DNA from: an uncultured Nitrospira sp.
GTDB taxonomy: Bacteria > Nitrospirota > Nitrospiria > Nitrospirales > Nitrospiraceae
Direction: 5' to 3'
NCBI GenBank assembly: GCA_902500825.1
Contig: CABVRX010000003.1
Coordinates: forward strand, 154,142-218,141
Length of the DNA: 64,000 nt
In this document: positions 16,012-24,566 of the stretch, one piece after another
How the letters are laid out: every line of letters starts with the position of its first letter
Position numbering within the stretch: the stretch's first letter is position 1
Position numbers and translations under genes: made by a program
Notes under the pieces: model-generated
The model's database searches: none
Told to the model about the DNA's origin: nothing
What the model saw: only the letters and a program-made list of their open reading frames with translations

Positions 16012-17283
16012 ATGATCATTCATAAGAACGCATCGCCATCTTCACCGCGATTATCCATTATCCTATTGGATTGGGGTTGTCGCGAGCGATTCACTACCCT
16101 CGATTGGTTGCTGCAACAAGATGTGCCCAAGGATCAGTACGAGTTGATCTGGGTGGAAGTCTATGACCGTGTCGTCGATGAAGTGATGAAGAAAGCGGAT
16201 ATCGTCATTACATGCAATCAGCAGGGCATCTATCACAAGCATGTGGGGTATAACGCCGGTTTGCTGCACGCGCGCGGTGAACTGATCTGCGTGTGTGATA
16301 GCGATGCAGTATTTCCGCCCGATTTTGTGCGTTCTGTGTTTCGTTCGTTTCAGATGGACGGCGATGGATCGGCCATTCCGCTGGTGCTCATGCACTATGA
16401 GTGGCGCACGTCCCTACTCTATCCGGAGGACTTGACCGACACTGAAACACTCAAAGACCGTGCGCGTTGGCAATGGTGGCCCCTCATTGTCAACGAAGGC
16501 GCCTGCATGACCGTGCGCCGAGCTGATGCGATCCGATTCGGAGGGTTTGATGAACATCCCAGCTATAAAGGCTATCTGTGTGGGCCCTACGATTTAGGTT
16601 GGCGGCTGATCAATGCCGGTTGGCCGGAAGTTTGGCACGATGAGTCCGTGGCGCTATGGCATTTTGCTCATCCGGACCCAATCGGCACAAATGGCCAGCG
16701 GGCGTCGCTGAAACAGCTGATGGAAAAGGCCTACCCACATGTTGATGGCCATGCGCTGACGGCCGTAGAAGCGTTTTCTACAGGACGATTTCAACCCTTG
16801 CGTGAAAATCCCGACATCTGGAAGTTGCGGATGCGGGACCGGCGTATCGGATCCGAGCTTGAAACCCGGTATGCCGATTTGACCGGACAGGGCGGCTACT
16901 CTCCACGCACCATGCTGTCGTTATGGGTGTCGCTGGCGAGAGAAATTATAGGACGCTATTGCGAGGATCACTTGTGGAACCCCATTCGCAAGGGCATTGT
17001 CTCCCTTATCGGGCAACGTATCGCTGGAATGCTCCGCGCTTTTTATCGAAATCATATCACCCCACGAAGAGTTAATCATGACGTGCCTGCGGATCATCCG
17101 ACTCTGCTCTGTTCCGTGAGAGGGTACAATATCATAAAAGTCAAAGATGCCTTCTACGCTGCGCCTCAGAGCGTCGGCAAGCTCGATCTGTCATCAGATG
17201 AGGGAAGGGTCCATCCGGATCTGCTTGTGTCCGAAAGCTATGATGTGCTCCTGGAAAAAGTCCACGTGGCATCTAGGGGTTAG
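16012..17283 (+). CDS. Glycosyltransferase family 2 with C-terminal GYNII domain
   Basis: A 423-residue GT-A glycosyltransferase. Its N-terminal half has SIILLDWGCRERFTTLDWLL, GYNAGLLHARGELICVCDSD (DxD-like CDSD) and an acceptor-side stretch GGFDEHPSYKGYLCGPYDLG. Residues about 364-417 are one copy of the locus-specific C-terminal domain (GYNIIKVKDAFYAAP), preceded by a basic, amphipathic-looking segment (IRKGIVSLIGQRIAGMLRAF). ATG 16012 lies 8 bp after the previous stop. An in-frame start at 15946 would lie inside the previous gene and is rejected. Donor unknown. Confidence 0.85.
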   Translation: MIIHKNASPSSPRLSIILLDWGCRERFTTLDWLLQQDVPKDQYELIWVEVYDRVVDEVMKKADIVITCNQQGIYHKHVGYNAGLLHARGELICVCDSDAVFPPDFVRSVFRSFQMDGDGSAIPLVLMHYEWRTSLLYPEDLTDTETLKDRARWQWWPLIVNEGACMTVRRADAIRFGGFDEHPSYKGYLCGPYDLGWRLINAGWPEVWHDESVALWHFAHPDPIGTNGQRASLKQLMEKAYPHVDGHALTAVEAFSTGRFQPLRENPDIWKLRMRDRRIGSELETRYADLTGQGGYSPRTMLSLWVSLAREIIGRYCEDHLWNPIRKGIVSLIGQRIAGMLRAFYRNHITPRRVNHDVPADHPTLLCSVRGYNIIKVKDAFYAAPQSVGKLDLSSDEGRVHPDLLVSESYDVLLEKVHVASRG

Positions 17284-17315
17284 ACCAGGTATTGATCGAT
17301 TGCGGAAAGCTCATA

Positions 17316-17774
17316 ATGACGAATTCGAAAACGTACGATCTTTTTGTTACTCACGCCTGGCGTTTTCATGAGGATTGGACGAAGTTCACAGAACTCATGG
17401 ACAAGATGTCGGGACTCCTGTGGCGCAACTTTAGTCTGCCCTGGCATGATCCTGCCATAAGTCCGAATACGGAAGTCGGAGGCCGATTCATTCGCAGTTC
17501 CCTGGAAAGCCAGATCATCCCCGTACATGTCGTTGTGTTGCTTGCAGGGGTATACGAAATTAGGAGCGCACGGATTTGGGTCGATATGGAAGTCGAAATG
17601 GCCAAAAAACACAATAAACCCATCATCGGGATGCCCGCAATCAATAAGGACTCAATACCGGACGAGCTCCTTGCGCTGTGCGACGCGAACAGTAAATGGA
17701 ATGCGACGCAATTGATCGCCACCATCGATGAAGTGCGGGCCATGCCAAGATACGCATCTCAGTCTTTAAGATGA
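17316..17774 (+). CDS. TIR-like (MTH538/DUF1863, ThsB-type) domain protein
   Basis: A 152-residue single-domain protein. YDLFVTHAWRF at residues 7-17, the W-x(n)-LPWHDPA stretch, IIPVHVVVLLAGVYEIRSAR, WVDMEVEMAKKHNKPIIGMP and KWNATQLIATIDEV match the order of motifs in the MTH538 TIR-like family. That family includes Thoeris ThsB, where TIR proteins make NAD-derived signals. Glu92 or Glu94 is a candidate for the catalytic glutamate. It starts at ATG 17316 with GGAAAG seven bases upstream and lies between a glycosyltransferase and a radical SAM gene. No ThsA-like effector is visible. It may be defence cargo or a nucleotide-handling protein of the glycan pathway. Confidence 0.75.
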   Translation: MTNSKTYDLFVTHAWRFHEDWTKFTELMDKMSGLLWRNFSLPWHDPAISPNTEVGGRFIRSSLESQIIPVHVVVLLAGVYEIRSARIWVDMEVEMAKKHNKPIIGMPAINKDSIPDELLALCDANSKWNATQLIATIDEVRAMPRYASQSLR

Positions 17775-17989
17775 TGATTTTGGAGGATGGAAACTGTTTC
17801 CTGGAAGATGCTGGTATGGCATGTGATCGTGAACGGTCAGAAAGTTTAGTTGATACCGCACATCTGCTTGTGTATTTTTATTAGTAGTTACTCGGTCGCT
17901 ATCATTCCCTACCCGACGGAAGAAATCTCGTGAAGGACCGAGTAAGGTTTGAAGTATCGCGATTCTCTAATTTTGATATGAGGTAAGTG

Positions 17990-20900
17990 ATGTCCGATAC
18001 AGCCGTCGTTCTAACTCTTAAGAAAGGCCATGCAACTGCCAAGCTGGAGGGGACACGCGTCACGTTCAGCCCTCACCAATGCTTTGCCTTCGACAATGGG
18101 CCGGACGATGTGGCCTGTCTGCGCGCGGTCGGGGCGCATCTCATGACATTGCCCGGCCTGACCCTGGTTGGTTCGAAGAGGTTTGTCGATTATCTCTTGC
18201 GCCATGCTCCTGGTCTCAATGCCTGGATTATGGGCATTGTGCCGTACGAAAATTTTCCGGAGACGCATCAGCCGCATGGCCTAGCCGACATCACGCTTGG
18301 AGCGTTGCCTCACGAAACACAAACCGCTTTTCTCTGCGAAACATTGGCGTTGCCGCGCATGCAGATGATGAAGCAGCTGCCTCAATCGGTCACGATCATC
18401 GATCTCATGATTTTGGCGGACATTGCGCCCGACGTCATCCCCGCCCGCGGGTGGACACCGTTACCGCGCAATATTTATCCGATCGAGATCCCGGAGATCC
18501 GGTTCGAGAAGGATCTGGACGTAGCCATCGTCGACTGCCCCTCACGCAACCTGTCCTTGATGCCCAATGGATTGGGATATTTGAACAATGCCCTGAAGAA
18601 GACGGCGGTGTCCTTTCAAATCGTCGATCTCGATATTATTTCCTACCATCGGTTTCATATTCACCGGCTCTTTGATATGGGTGGCCGCATCACGCTCGCC
18701 GGTGATTTGGTATTGCCGGAAGATCCTTGGCAGGCGGAGCACTACGACTTGTGGACGGCAACGGGTGGAGGGGCTTCCGGTCCGACTGGGCGCAACGAGG
18801 TATTGGAGTTCTTCAGGCCCGTCATCGACGAGACGATCGCGGCGTTGGTCGCAGCACGGCCAAAAGTACTCGGGCTTTCGATCCAAGGATGTAATGAGGC
18901 GGCGGCGCGGGAGGTTGCGCTCGGCGTCAAGGCCCAGTTGCCGGATATCATGATCGTGGTGGGAGGGTTCAGTTGCTATAACGCGGATGTCGGCCGCCGA
19001 GCATTCCCGGAATGCGACTACATGTGCATCGGCGAGGCGGACCTCACGGCGGGTCCGCTGTTGGAGGCATTGGCCGGGGGCGAACGGCCGTTCAACCAGC
19101 CGGGTGTGCTATCCCGTTTCGATACAGCCGATTATGCGTATATTCCGGCGCCTATGATCCATAACCTCGATCAGATCGAATTTCCCAAGTACGAGTGGTG
19201 CGATCTGAGCGTGTACAGAAATTTCAATGACTACCAACTGACGCCCATTATCGCAAGCCGGGGCTGTCGGTGGTCTCGCTGCACGTTCTGCGCCGAACGG
19301 TTTTACTGGCGCATTCGCACCAAGGAAAATTTCGTGGATGAACTGGAGTGGTTGGTCGGACAGGGGTGCCATCTGTACATGTTTAACGAGAGCGATCTTG
19401 GCGGCATGCCCGAGCGCGTCATGGAGATTTGTGATGAGATCATTCGCCGCGGTCTTCATCGCAAGGTGAAGCTCACCGGCCAGCTGCGCGTCAACAAGAA
19501 ACAAAACCGAGCCTTCTTCGAGAAGCTGCGAGAAGCCAATTTCGTCGCGCTTCGTTTCGGGATCGACGCGTTTTCGGAGCGCACGTTGCGATTGCAGATG
19601 AAGGGGTACACGGTCGACATGATCACCCAAAATCTGAAGGACTGCTGGGAGGTTGGAATCTTTACCGAGGTCAACTGGGTCATCGGCGTTCCAGGAGAAA
19701 CCGACCAGGATGTTGAGGAGGGGATCGAGCTTATTCTCAAGGACCGCAAATATATCGGTCGCTTGGCGAACATCAACCCGCTGATATTAGTGAACGGCAG
19801 TGTCTACTGGATTGATCCGGCTTCTCACAACATTGTCTTGAAGGAACCTCAGGAAACCATGTACGAGAAGTATCCGAGAGCCCTTCCCGCAGACCAGTGG
19901 TACAGCACCGATCCGTACATCGATGCCCAAGTCCGCAAGGAGCGATTTGAGCGTATCGTCTTGGCCCTATACGATGCGGGCTTCAACGTAGGGGCCTGGG
20001 CGAGCCGCGTTATCGAGGACGTCAAATTCAATCGCGACAAGGCCCGGACGGGAACGTCCGGCACATCGGTCAGCGCCGGAGAATTTGAAGTGGCCGGTGG
20101 TCACGACGCGTCGAATATTCTGAGTCCGACAGAAGAGGAACGGGCGCTTGAGGTTGCCGGCCAGCGTTCACCGCTTGCTGAGGAAAACCAGGTACGCACA
20201 GCAAAAACACTTCCTATGTATTCTGCGGAGGATGCCCACTCACCGGAGGCCGACAAACCGTTGGCGGAACCTCCGTTATTCAGGATCGCGGGAGAGTCGC
20301 CGCGTATGATGCGCAAAATGGACACGCATACGATTCTTTTCTATAACGGGTGGTACTTTGGCATTCCCGCCGCATTAAGCACTGTTGACGTGACAAGCCC
20401 TGAATCGACTGCGATCGCGGGAATTCTCCGATATCCGACTGAAGAGGAAGTCATCGCGGCTATTGAAGAGAGCGCCCGATGGGCGAATTCACGCGGTCAT
20501 TACGATGATCAAAAGAAACAGCGAGCGTCCGGATCCTACATGCGTGCGGATAGCGTCGGCGAAATGTCCGAATCCGTTGAGATTTCCAACAGGCCTCGCA
20601 TTCTGCAATTCGACAAGATGCATATCGCTGTGGATCGGGACGCCTTACAGGATCCGTTCGGTCGGAGATCCGTTATTGAAAGAAAATCCGGGAGCCAGGG
20701 AGAAAGCAAACGCAACATCAGTCTATGGCGCAGGGTGGCCGAGCTGCTGCCTGCTTCATTTGAAGAGGAGCTTCGGCGTCTCATCCGTCAGGAACGATTT
20801 AACAAGGGAAACGGAGGGTACCTGAGCGATGTGCAACTCGCCCGTATGCTCCCACGCGCGGTAGCTGTCGCCTATCTCAAAGAGCCCCTGAAGCGTCTCA

Positions 20901-21469
20901 TGCGATCTGTGTCCGGACAGGGCGCCGGTAACGAAACGCAGGCCGGAGTACCGGTGAAAGGAGCGGATTTCTCCATCCTGTCCGTGGTGACCAAAAACGC
21001 TCAGCCGGAATTGTTATGGACCATCGGTAATTACAATCTCGTGAAATTTGACGGCAGGTTCTACGGGGTGCCTCATGGGGCTTATGTGGAATGGGACTCT
21101 GGTTTCGTCGCATCGATTCCCGGCATGCTGGTCGGAGAGAGCATTGGCGAAGTAGACGGTATGATCAGGGACCTGCGAGGGGAGTCCGGGGAGGTTTCTC
21201 TCTCTCCAACTGACGGTCGCTCTCACGCATCTGGGTTTACCAAATCGCCTGTATTGCTTCGTAGCATGCCGGAGGAAGGCTATGACGTCATCTCCTATGA
21301 GGGTTGGATCTACGGTATGCCGCATGCCTTAGGTTCTATTGATCTGACCGAGATCGATGTCATTGAGATGCCGGGCGTCATTCGAGACGTGTCCCGTGAT
21401 GCCGTTGAAAATGAAATTCTTGCGCTGGGCCGAAACAATAACAGGTCGTGCAGCACAGTCGAAGTATGA
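17990..21469 (+). CDS. Very large B12/radical SAM enzyme with three C-terminal GYNIV-FGIP domains
   Basis: At 1159 residues this is about twice the usual length of a cobalamin radical SAM enzyme. Residues 1-170 are a domain I do not recognise. About 175-375 resemble a B12-binding domain (LDVAIVDCPSRNLSLMPNGL, then VLGLSIQGCN). The radical SAM motif is GCRWSRCTFC (Cys426, 431, 434), a CxxxxCxxC spacing. Three copies of the small domain follow at residues about 772-827 (FYNGWYFGIP), 1006-1062 (NYNLVKFDGRFYGVP) and 1087-1146 (GYDVISYEGWIYGMP). They are separated by charged linkers and a helical basic stretch. GTG 17987 precedes ATG 17990, with GAGGTAA nearby. It is coupled to the next gene by ATGA. 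Confidence 0.85.
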   Translation: MSDTAVVLTLKKGHATAKLEGTRVTFSPHQCFAFDNGPDDVACLRAVGAHLMTLPGLTLVGSKRFVDYLLRHAPGLNAWIMGIVPYENFPETHQPHGLADITLGALPHETQTAFLCETLALPRMQMMKQLPQSVTIIDLMILADIAPDVIPARGWTPLPRNIYPIEIPEIRFEKDLDVAIVDCPSRNLSLMPNGLGYLNNALKKTAVSFQIVDLDIISYHRFHIHRLFDMGGRITLAGDLVLPEDPWQAEHYDLWTATGGGASGPTGRNEVLEFFRPVIDETIAALVAARPKVLGLSIQGCNEAAAREVALGVKAQLPDIMIVVGGFSCYNADVGRRAFPECDYMCIGEADLTAGPLLEALAGGERPFNQPGVLSRFDTADYAYIPAPMIHNLDQIEFPKYEWCDLSVYRNFNDYQLTPIIASRGCRWSRCTFCAERFYWRIRTKENFVDELEWLVGQGCHLYMFNESDLGGMPERVMEICDEIIRRGLHRKVKLTGQLRVNKKQNRAFFEKLREANFVALRFGIDAFSERTLRLQMKGYTVDMITQNLKDCWEVGIFTEVNWVIGVPGETDQDVEEGIELILKDRKYIGRLANINPLILVNGSVYWIDPASHNIVLKEPQETMYEKYPRALPADQWYSTDPYIDAQVRKERFERIVLALYDAGFNVGAWASRVIEDVKFNRDKARTGTSGTSVSAGEFEVAGGHDASNILSPTEEERALEVAGQRSPLAEENQVRTAKTLPMYSAEDAHSPEADKPLAEPPLFRIAGESPRMMRKMDTHTILFYNGWYFGIPAALSTVDVTSPESTAIAGILRYPTEEEVIAAIEESARWANSRGHYDDQKKQRASGSYMRADSVGEMSESVEISNRPRILQFDKMHIAVDRDALQDPFGRRSVIERKSGSQGESKRNISLWRRVAELLPASFEEELRRLIRQERFNKGNGGYLSDVQLARMLPRAVAVAYLKEPLKRLMRSVSGQGAGNETQAGVPVKGADFSILSVVTKNAQPELLWTIGNYNLVKFDGRFYGVPHGAYVEWDSGFVASIPGMLVGESIGEVDGMIRDLRGESGEVSLSPTDGRSHASGFTKSPVLLRSMPEEGYDVISYEGWIYGMPHALGSIDLTEIDVIEMPGVIRDVSRDAVENEILALGRNNNRSCSTVEV

Positions 21470-22338
21470 GGTTATTTCAAAAATGTGTTTCCACTCCCGG
21501 CATCTTGCAGAATGTTCATCCGGCTTCCTGGCGGGATCATCGTTTCGGTTTACCGCAAGCCAGGTGGGAAGCGCTTAAGGGGAGGAGTTTTTGGATCACC
21601 GGCGCAGGAACCGGATATGGCCGGTGCATTGCGCTGGCTCTTGCCGCGGCAGGAGCGCGAGTCTTTATTTCCGGAAGACGAATTGAAAAATTGCGCGAGA
21701 CTGTGGAAGAGGGCGAGGCCCTTGGCATTGATGCCGGCCGCTGTATGTCCGTTCCAGTGGATATTCGATCGGAAGAGGATCTTACCCGCGCGGTGAGAAG
21801 CATCCAACACGTAACCACCAGCCTGTATGGGTTGGTGAACAGCGCCGCCCTTCCGCAATCACCAGGGACGGTGTTTCCGCTCACCGACCAAAATATGGCG
21901 AGCTGGACGAATCTTCTGACGACGAATGTGACGGGATCATGGTTGACCTGTAAGGCGGCGATGCCGCTTTTGGACAATGGAGAGGGATTTCGTATTCTCT
22001 TCCTGTCTTCCTTCGCGGGATGGGCGTCGACGCCTGGGTTTGGTTCATACAATATCAGTAAGTCGGCTCTCAACACGCTTGGAGCGTCTCTTGCTGCCGA
22101 ATGTGCGGCGAGATATCCGGATAAGGACGTTCAGATCAACGTGTTGGTTCCCGGCGAGGCCCGCACCGAGATGAATCAGGGATCGACCGAAAGTCCTTAC
22201 GCGGTGGTCAGCATGGTGCTCGTTCTCTTGTCCCATCCTCCGGGAGGGCCCAACGGGTTTTTCTTCAATCGCGATGGGCGCCACCTCGCATTTGCCTATA
22301 CGCAGGAATATCCTCAACCGCTCTTGGCGGTGCGCTAA
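21466..22338 (+). CDS. Short-chain dehydrogenase/reductase
   Basis: Classical SDR of 290 residues. After an unusual N-terminal extension of about 40 residues come the cofactor loop WITGAGTGYGRCIALALAAA, the NNAG-equivalent VNSAA, and the catalytic Y-x3-K in SYNISKSALNTL with Ser upstream (LFLSSFAGW). The ATG overlaps the previous stop (ATGA at 21466-21469) and its own TAA shares a base with the next ATG (TAATG), so it sits in a tightly coupled chain between two proteins bearing the small C-terminal domain. A NAD(P)-dependent sugar or polyketide-like oxidoreduction is likely; substrate unknown. Confidence 0.85.
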   Translation: MRLFQKCVSTPGILQNVHPASWRDHRFGLPQARWEALKGRSFWITGAGTGYGRCIALALAAAGARVFISGRRIEKLRETVEEGEALGIDAGRCMSVPVDIRSEEDLTRAVRSIQHVTTSLYGLVNSAALPQSPGTVFPLTDQNMASWTNLLTTNVTGSWLTCKAAMPLLDNGEGFRILFLSSFAGWASTPGFGSYNISKSALNTLGASLAAECAARYPDKDVQINVLVPGEARTEMNQGSTESPYAVVSMVLVLLSHPPGGPNGFFFNRDGRHLAFAYTQEYPQPLLAVR

Positions 22339-24566
22339 TGCGTCGCGTCTTACGCATCGCGGTTCCTTGGAACCTGAGTCACTATATTCCCTTAGATGGC
22401 TTTCATCCGCTCTATCGGGCATTGTTCGATCATGTTTCGGATGGTGTCAAGATTGCTGCCTGGGATAACGTCAAGCTGTATCGCAAGTTTCGAGATGATG
22501 CTGCTGTGGGCAGGACAGTCGTAGAGAAAGCAAGGTGGGAAGCGCATCGCCGCGATCAACTTGACGGAAGTTCAATTGCGAAACGGTATCAGGAGTATTT
22601 CTGGCCTCCTGATCATGTTCTGACGACCGCTCTCGAAGGGGATCTGGAGTTTCATCATACCGCGCCATTTCCCTCACTCACACGGCCGTTTGTTTTTCAC
22701 TGCGAGTCGTTTGCGCCGCTCTTGTTCCCGTTTGCTCAACAAGGGAGCGGCGACATTGAAAACTATGAAGAGCTCAAGGAACATTACAGAAGCCTTTTTG
22801 CCCATCCTCTGTGCCTTGGAATCTTTTCCCATGTGCCGGACACGCTTCATGCACTCAGCCTGTTCTTATCCGACTCAACCATCGATGGGAAGTTGTTTTC
22901 CTCAAGAACGGGGTTGAGTGCCGATGCATCCTCTCTTCACGAACCAGAGCCAAACCCGTCGCTTTCCAGGCCGCGATTCTTGTTTGTCAACTCTGCCAAC
23001 CAGAATCCGGTGAATTTCTTTCGGCGCGGCGGGCATCTTGTCTTGCGTTTCTGGAAGGAGCTGGTTGCCGACGGTCGAGACGGCATGCTGATGCTGCGTT
23101 GTGCGATGCCCGACGATATCGAGTTGCGTGAATATGGTGTTGATGTCGCTTGGGTCAAGCATGAGATCGGTCGAAGCATCGTCTGGGATCAAGGCTACCT
23201 GGCCGCCCATGAAATACAGTCCTTAATGTCCGGCGCGCATTTTCTCTTGCTTCCCAGTATGTCGCTGCACTCTGTCTCGATCATGGAGGCCATGAGAGCA
23301 GGAGCGATTCCCGTCGTGTCTGATACTGTGGGCACCTCGGTGTATGTGACTGATGAGGAGAATGGGATTGTCTTGTGCGGTGTACGTGAGAAAGTCAGGC
23401 CTCAAGAGGGAGAAACGGACCATGTGATGGGCAGATATGGTCGATGGTCGGAGCTTGACAACTTTCTTGTCGAGCAAATGATAAACCGTGTGTGTGCCTT
23501 GTTGGACAAGCCTGGGGTCTATCGGGATGTGCAGAGGCGTATGCTTTCCCATGCGAAGGAACGATTTTCCGGGCAAAGTTTTGCCCTGGACTTCTGGAAC
23601 TCCATATCGGATCTTTATGCGCAATCCGGACCAGCATCGAGTAACGAGGAGACCGGTTCCGATCGCCTGGGCCGGTCCTTGAACGAGTGTACGATTCAGC
23701 GTGATGGCTGGGCGCGAGTGTTTGAAAGCCCCCCACAACCGATGTTACGCATTAAGACGGAGTTCGGCACGGTATGGGAACTGGGCGGCGCCATGATCCA
23801 AACGTATGGGAATCCTCGCATCGAACTGAATGACTGGTCCGTATTGGCGCGCTACTATAAGCCAAATGCTCCGCCACAGACGTACGCCAATAATTTGGAA
23901 GAACTGGAAGGCAACTACCTTCATCCGCTCGGAGGGCGCCGCGAAGGAGTGCGGCGCAAGCTGGTTCGATGGGTTTCCAAAACGCTCAGGCCATTCCCTG
24001 CCTTGTATTGCTATGCCGCCCAGGTTCTCGCGGTGTATCGTCGACATGGAGGGCTCAGGTTGGCCAGGCCAAAGGCGGAACCAGAGATCGAGCTCGTGCG
24101 TCAGGGAGTAAGCGGATATAACATTATCCGTCATCGTGATCGATACTATGCCATTCTTCAGCGCGAAGGAGAATTTTCTCCGGAGAAGGCCGAGGCCGGC
24201 GGCTATTCATCGTGTTATCGAGGGCATTCCGTCGATGAGGTGCTTCGAAGTATCGCTGCAAATATTTCGGCATCGAGGTCGTTCGTCTGCGAAGAAGGCG
24301 CTGAACCTGCGCAGGTCATCGTAGAGGGGTTTCATAATTTCAATATCGTCCGTCAAGGCAAGGAGTTTTACGCCTTCTTGCAAAGCGAAAGCGAATCGGC
24401 CCGATCGAAATTATTCTCAAAACACTATGCCCCCTCTTTTTCAGGTCTCTCGCTTGAAGAGGTTCAGCGCAAAATTCTGAATGCACTCACTGCCGAGTCG
24501 GAGTGGCTCCAAGGCTGGAAGAATCCCGTAGATTCCGTCGAAGCGTCGCGACGAGGCACCCGCTGA
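22338..24566 (+). CDS. Glycosyltransferase (GT-B-like) with two C-terminal GYNII-type domains
   Basis: A 742-residue protein. The first 460 residues look like a GT-B glycosyltransferase. The most telling part is SAHFLLLPSMSLHSVSIMEA followed by MRAGAIPVVSDTVGTS, the donor-binding region seen in GT4 and exostosin-like enzymes. A linker with a very basic helix (VRRKLVRWVSKTLRPFPALY) precedes two copies of the locus domain, residues about 583-642 (GYNIIRHRDRYYAI) and 657-715 (NFNIVRQGKEFYAF). These two lack the GIP ending and so are a divergent subgroup. Its ATG overlaps the SDR stop. Donor unknown. Confidence 0.75.
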   Translation: MRRVLRIAVPWNLSHYIPLDGFHPLYRALFDHVSDGVKIAAWDNVKLYRKFRDDAAVGRTVVEKARWEAHRRDQLDGSSIAKRYQEYFWPPDHVLTTALEGDLEFHHTAPFPSLTRPFVFHCESFAPLLFPFAQQGSGDIENYEELKEHYRSLFAHPLCLGIFSHVPDTLHALSLFLSDSTIDGKLFSSRTGLSADASSLHEPEPNPSLSRPRFLFVNSANQNPVNFFRRGGHLVLRFWKELVADGRDGMLMLRCAMPDDIELREYGVDVAWVKHEIGRSIVWDQGYLAAHEIQSLMSGAHFLLLPSMSLHSVSIMEAMRAGAIPVVSDTVGTSVYVTDEENGIVLCGVREKVRPQEGETDHVMGRYGRWSELDNFLVEQMINRVCALLDKPGVYRDVQRRMLSHAKERFSGQSFALDFWNSISDLYAQSGPASSNEETGSDRLGRSLNECTIQRDGWARVFESPPQPMLRIKTEFGTVWELGGAMIQTYGNPRIELNDWSVLARYYKPNAPPQTYANNLEELEGNYLHPLGGRREGVRRKLVRWVSKTLRPFPALYCYAAQVLAVYRRHGGLRLARPKAEPEIELVRQGVSGYNIIRHRDRYYAILQREGEFSPEKAEAGGYSSCYRGHSVDEVLRSIAANISASRSFVCEEGAEPAQVIVEGFHNFNIVRQGKEFYAFLQSESESARSKLFSKHYAPSFSGLSLEEVQRKILNALTAESEWLQGWKNPVDSVEASRRGTR

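Noticed and set aside
17881..17925. A short frame reading VAIIPYPTEEIS resembling part of a tail domain (RYPTEEEV) before the large radical SAM gene
   Set aside because: Only a handful of residues match, and the frame upstream does not resemble the domain. Most likely chance.
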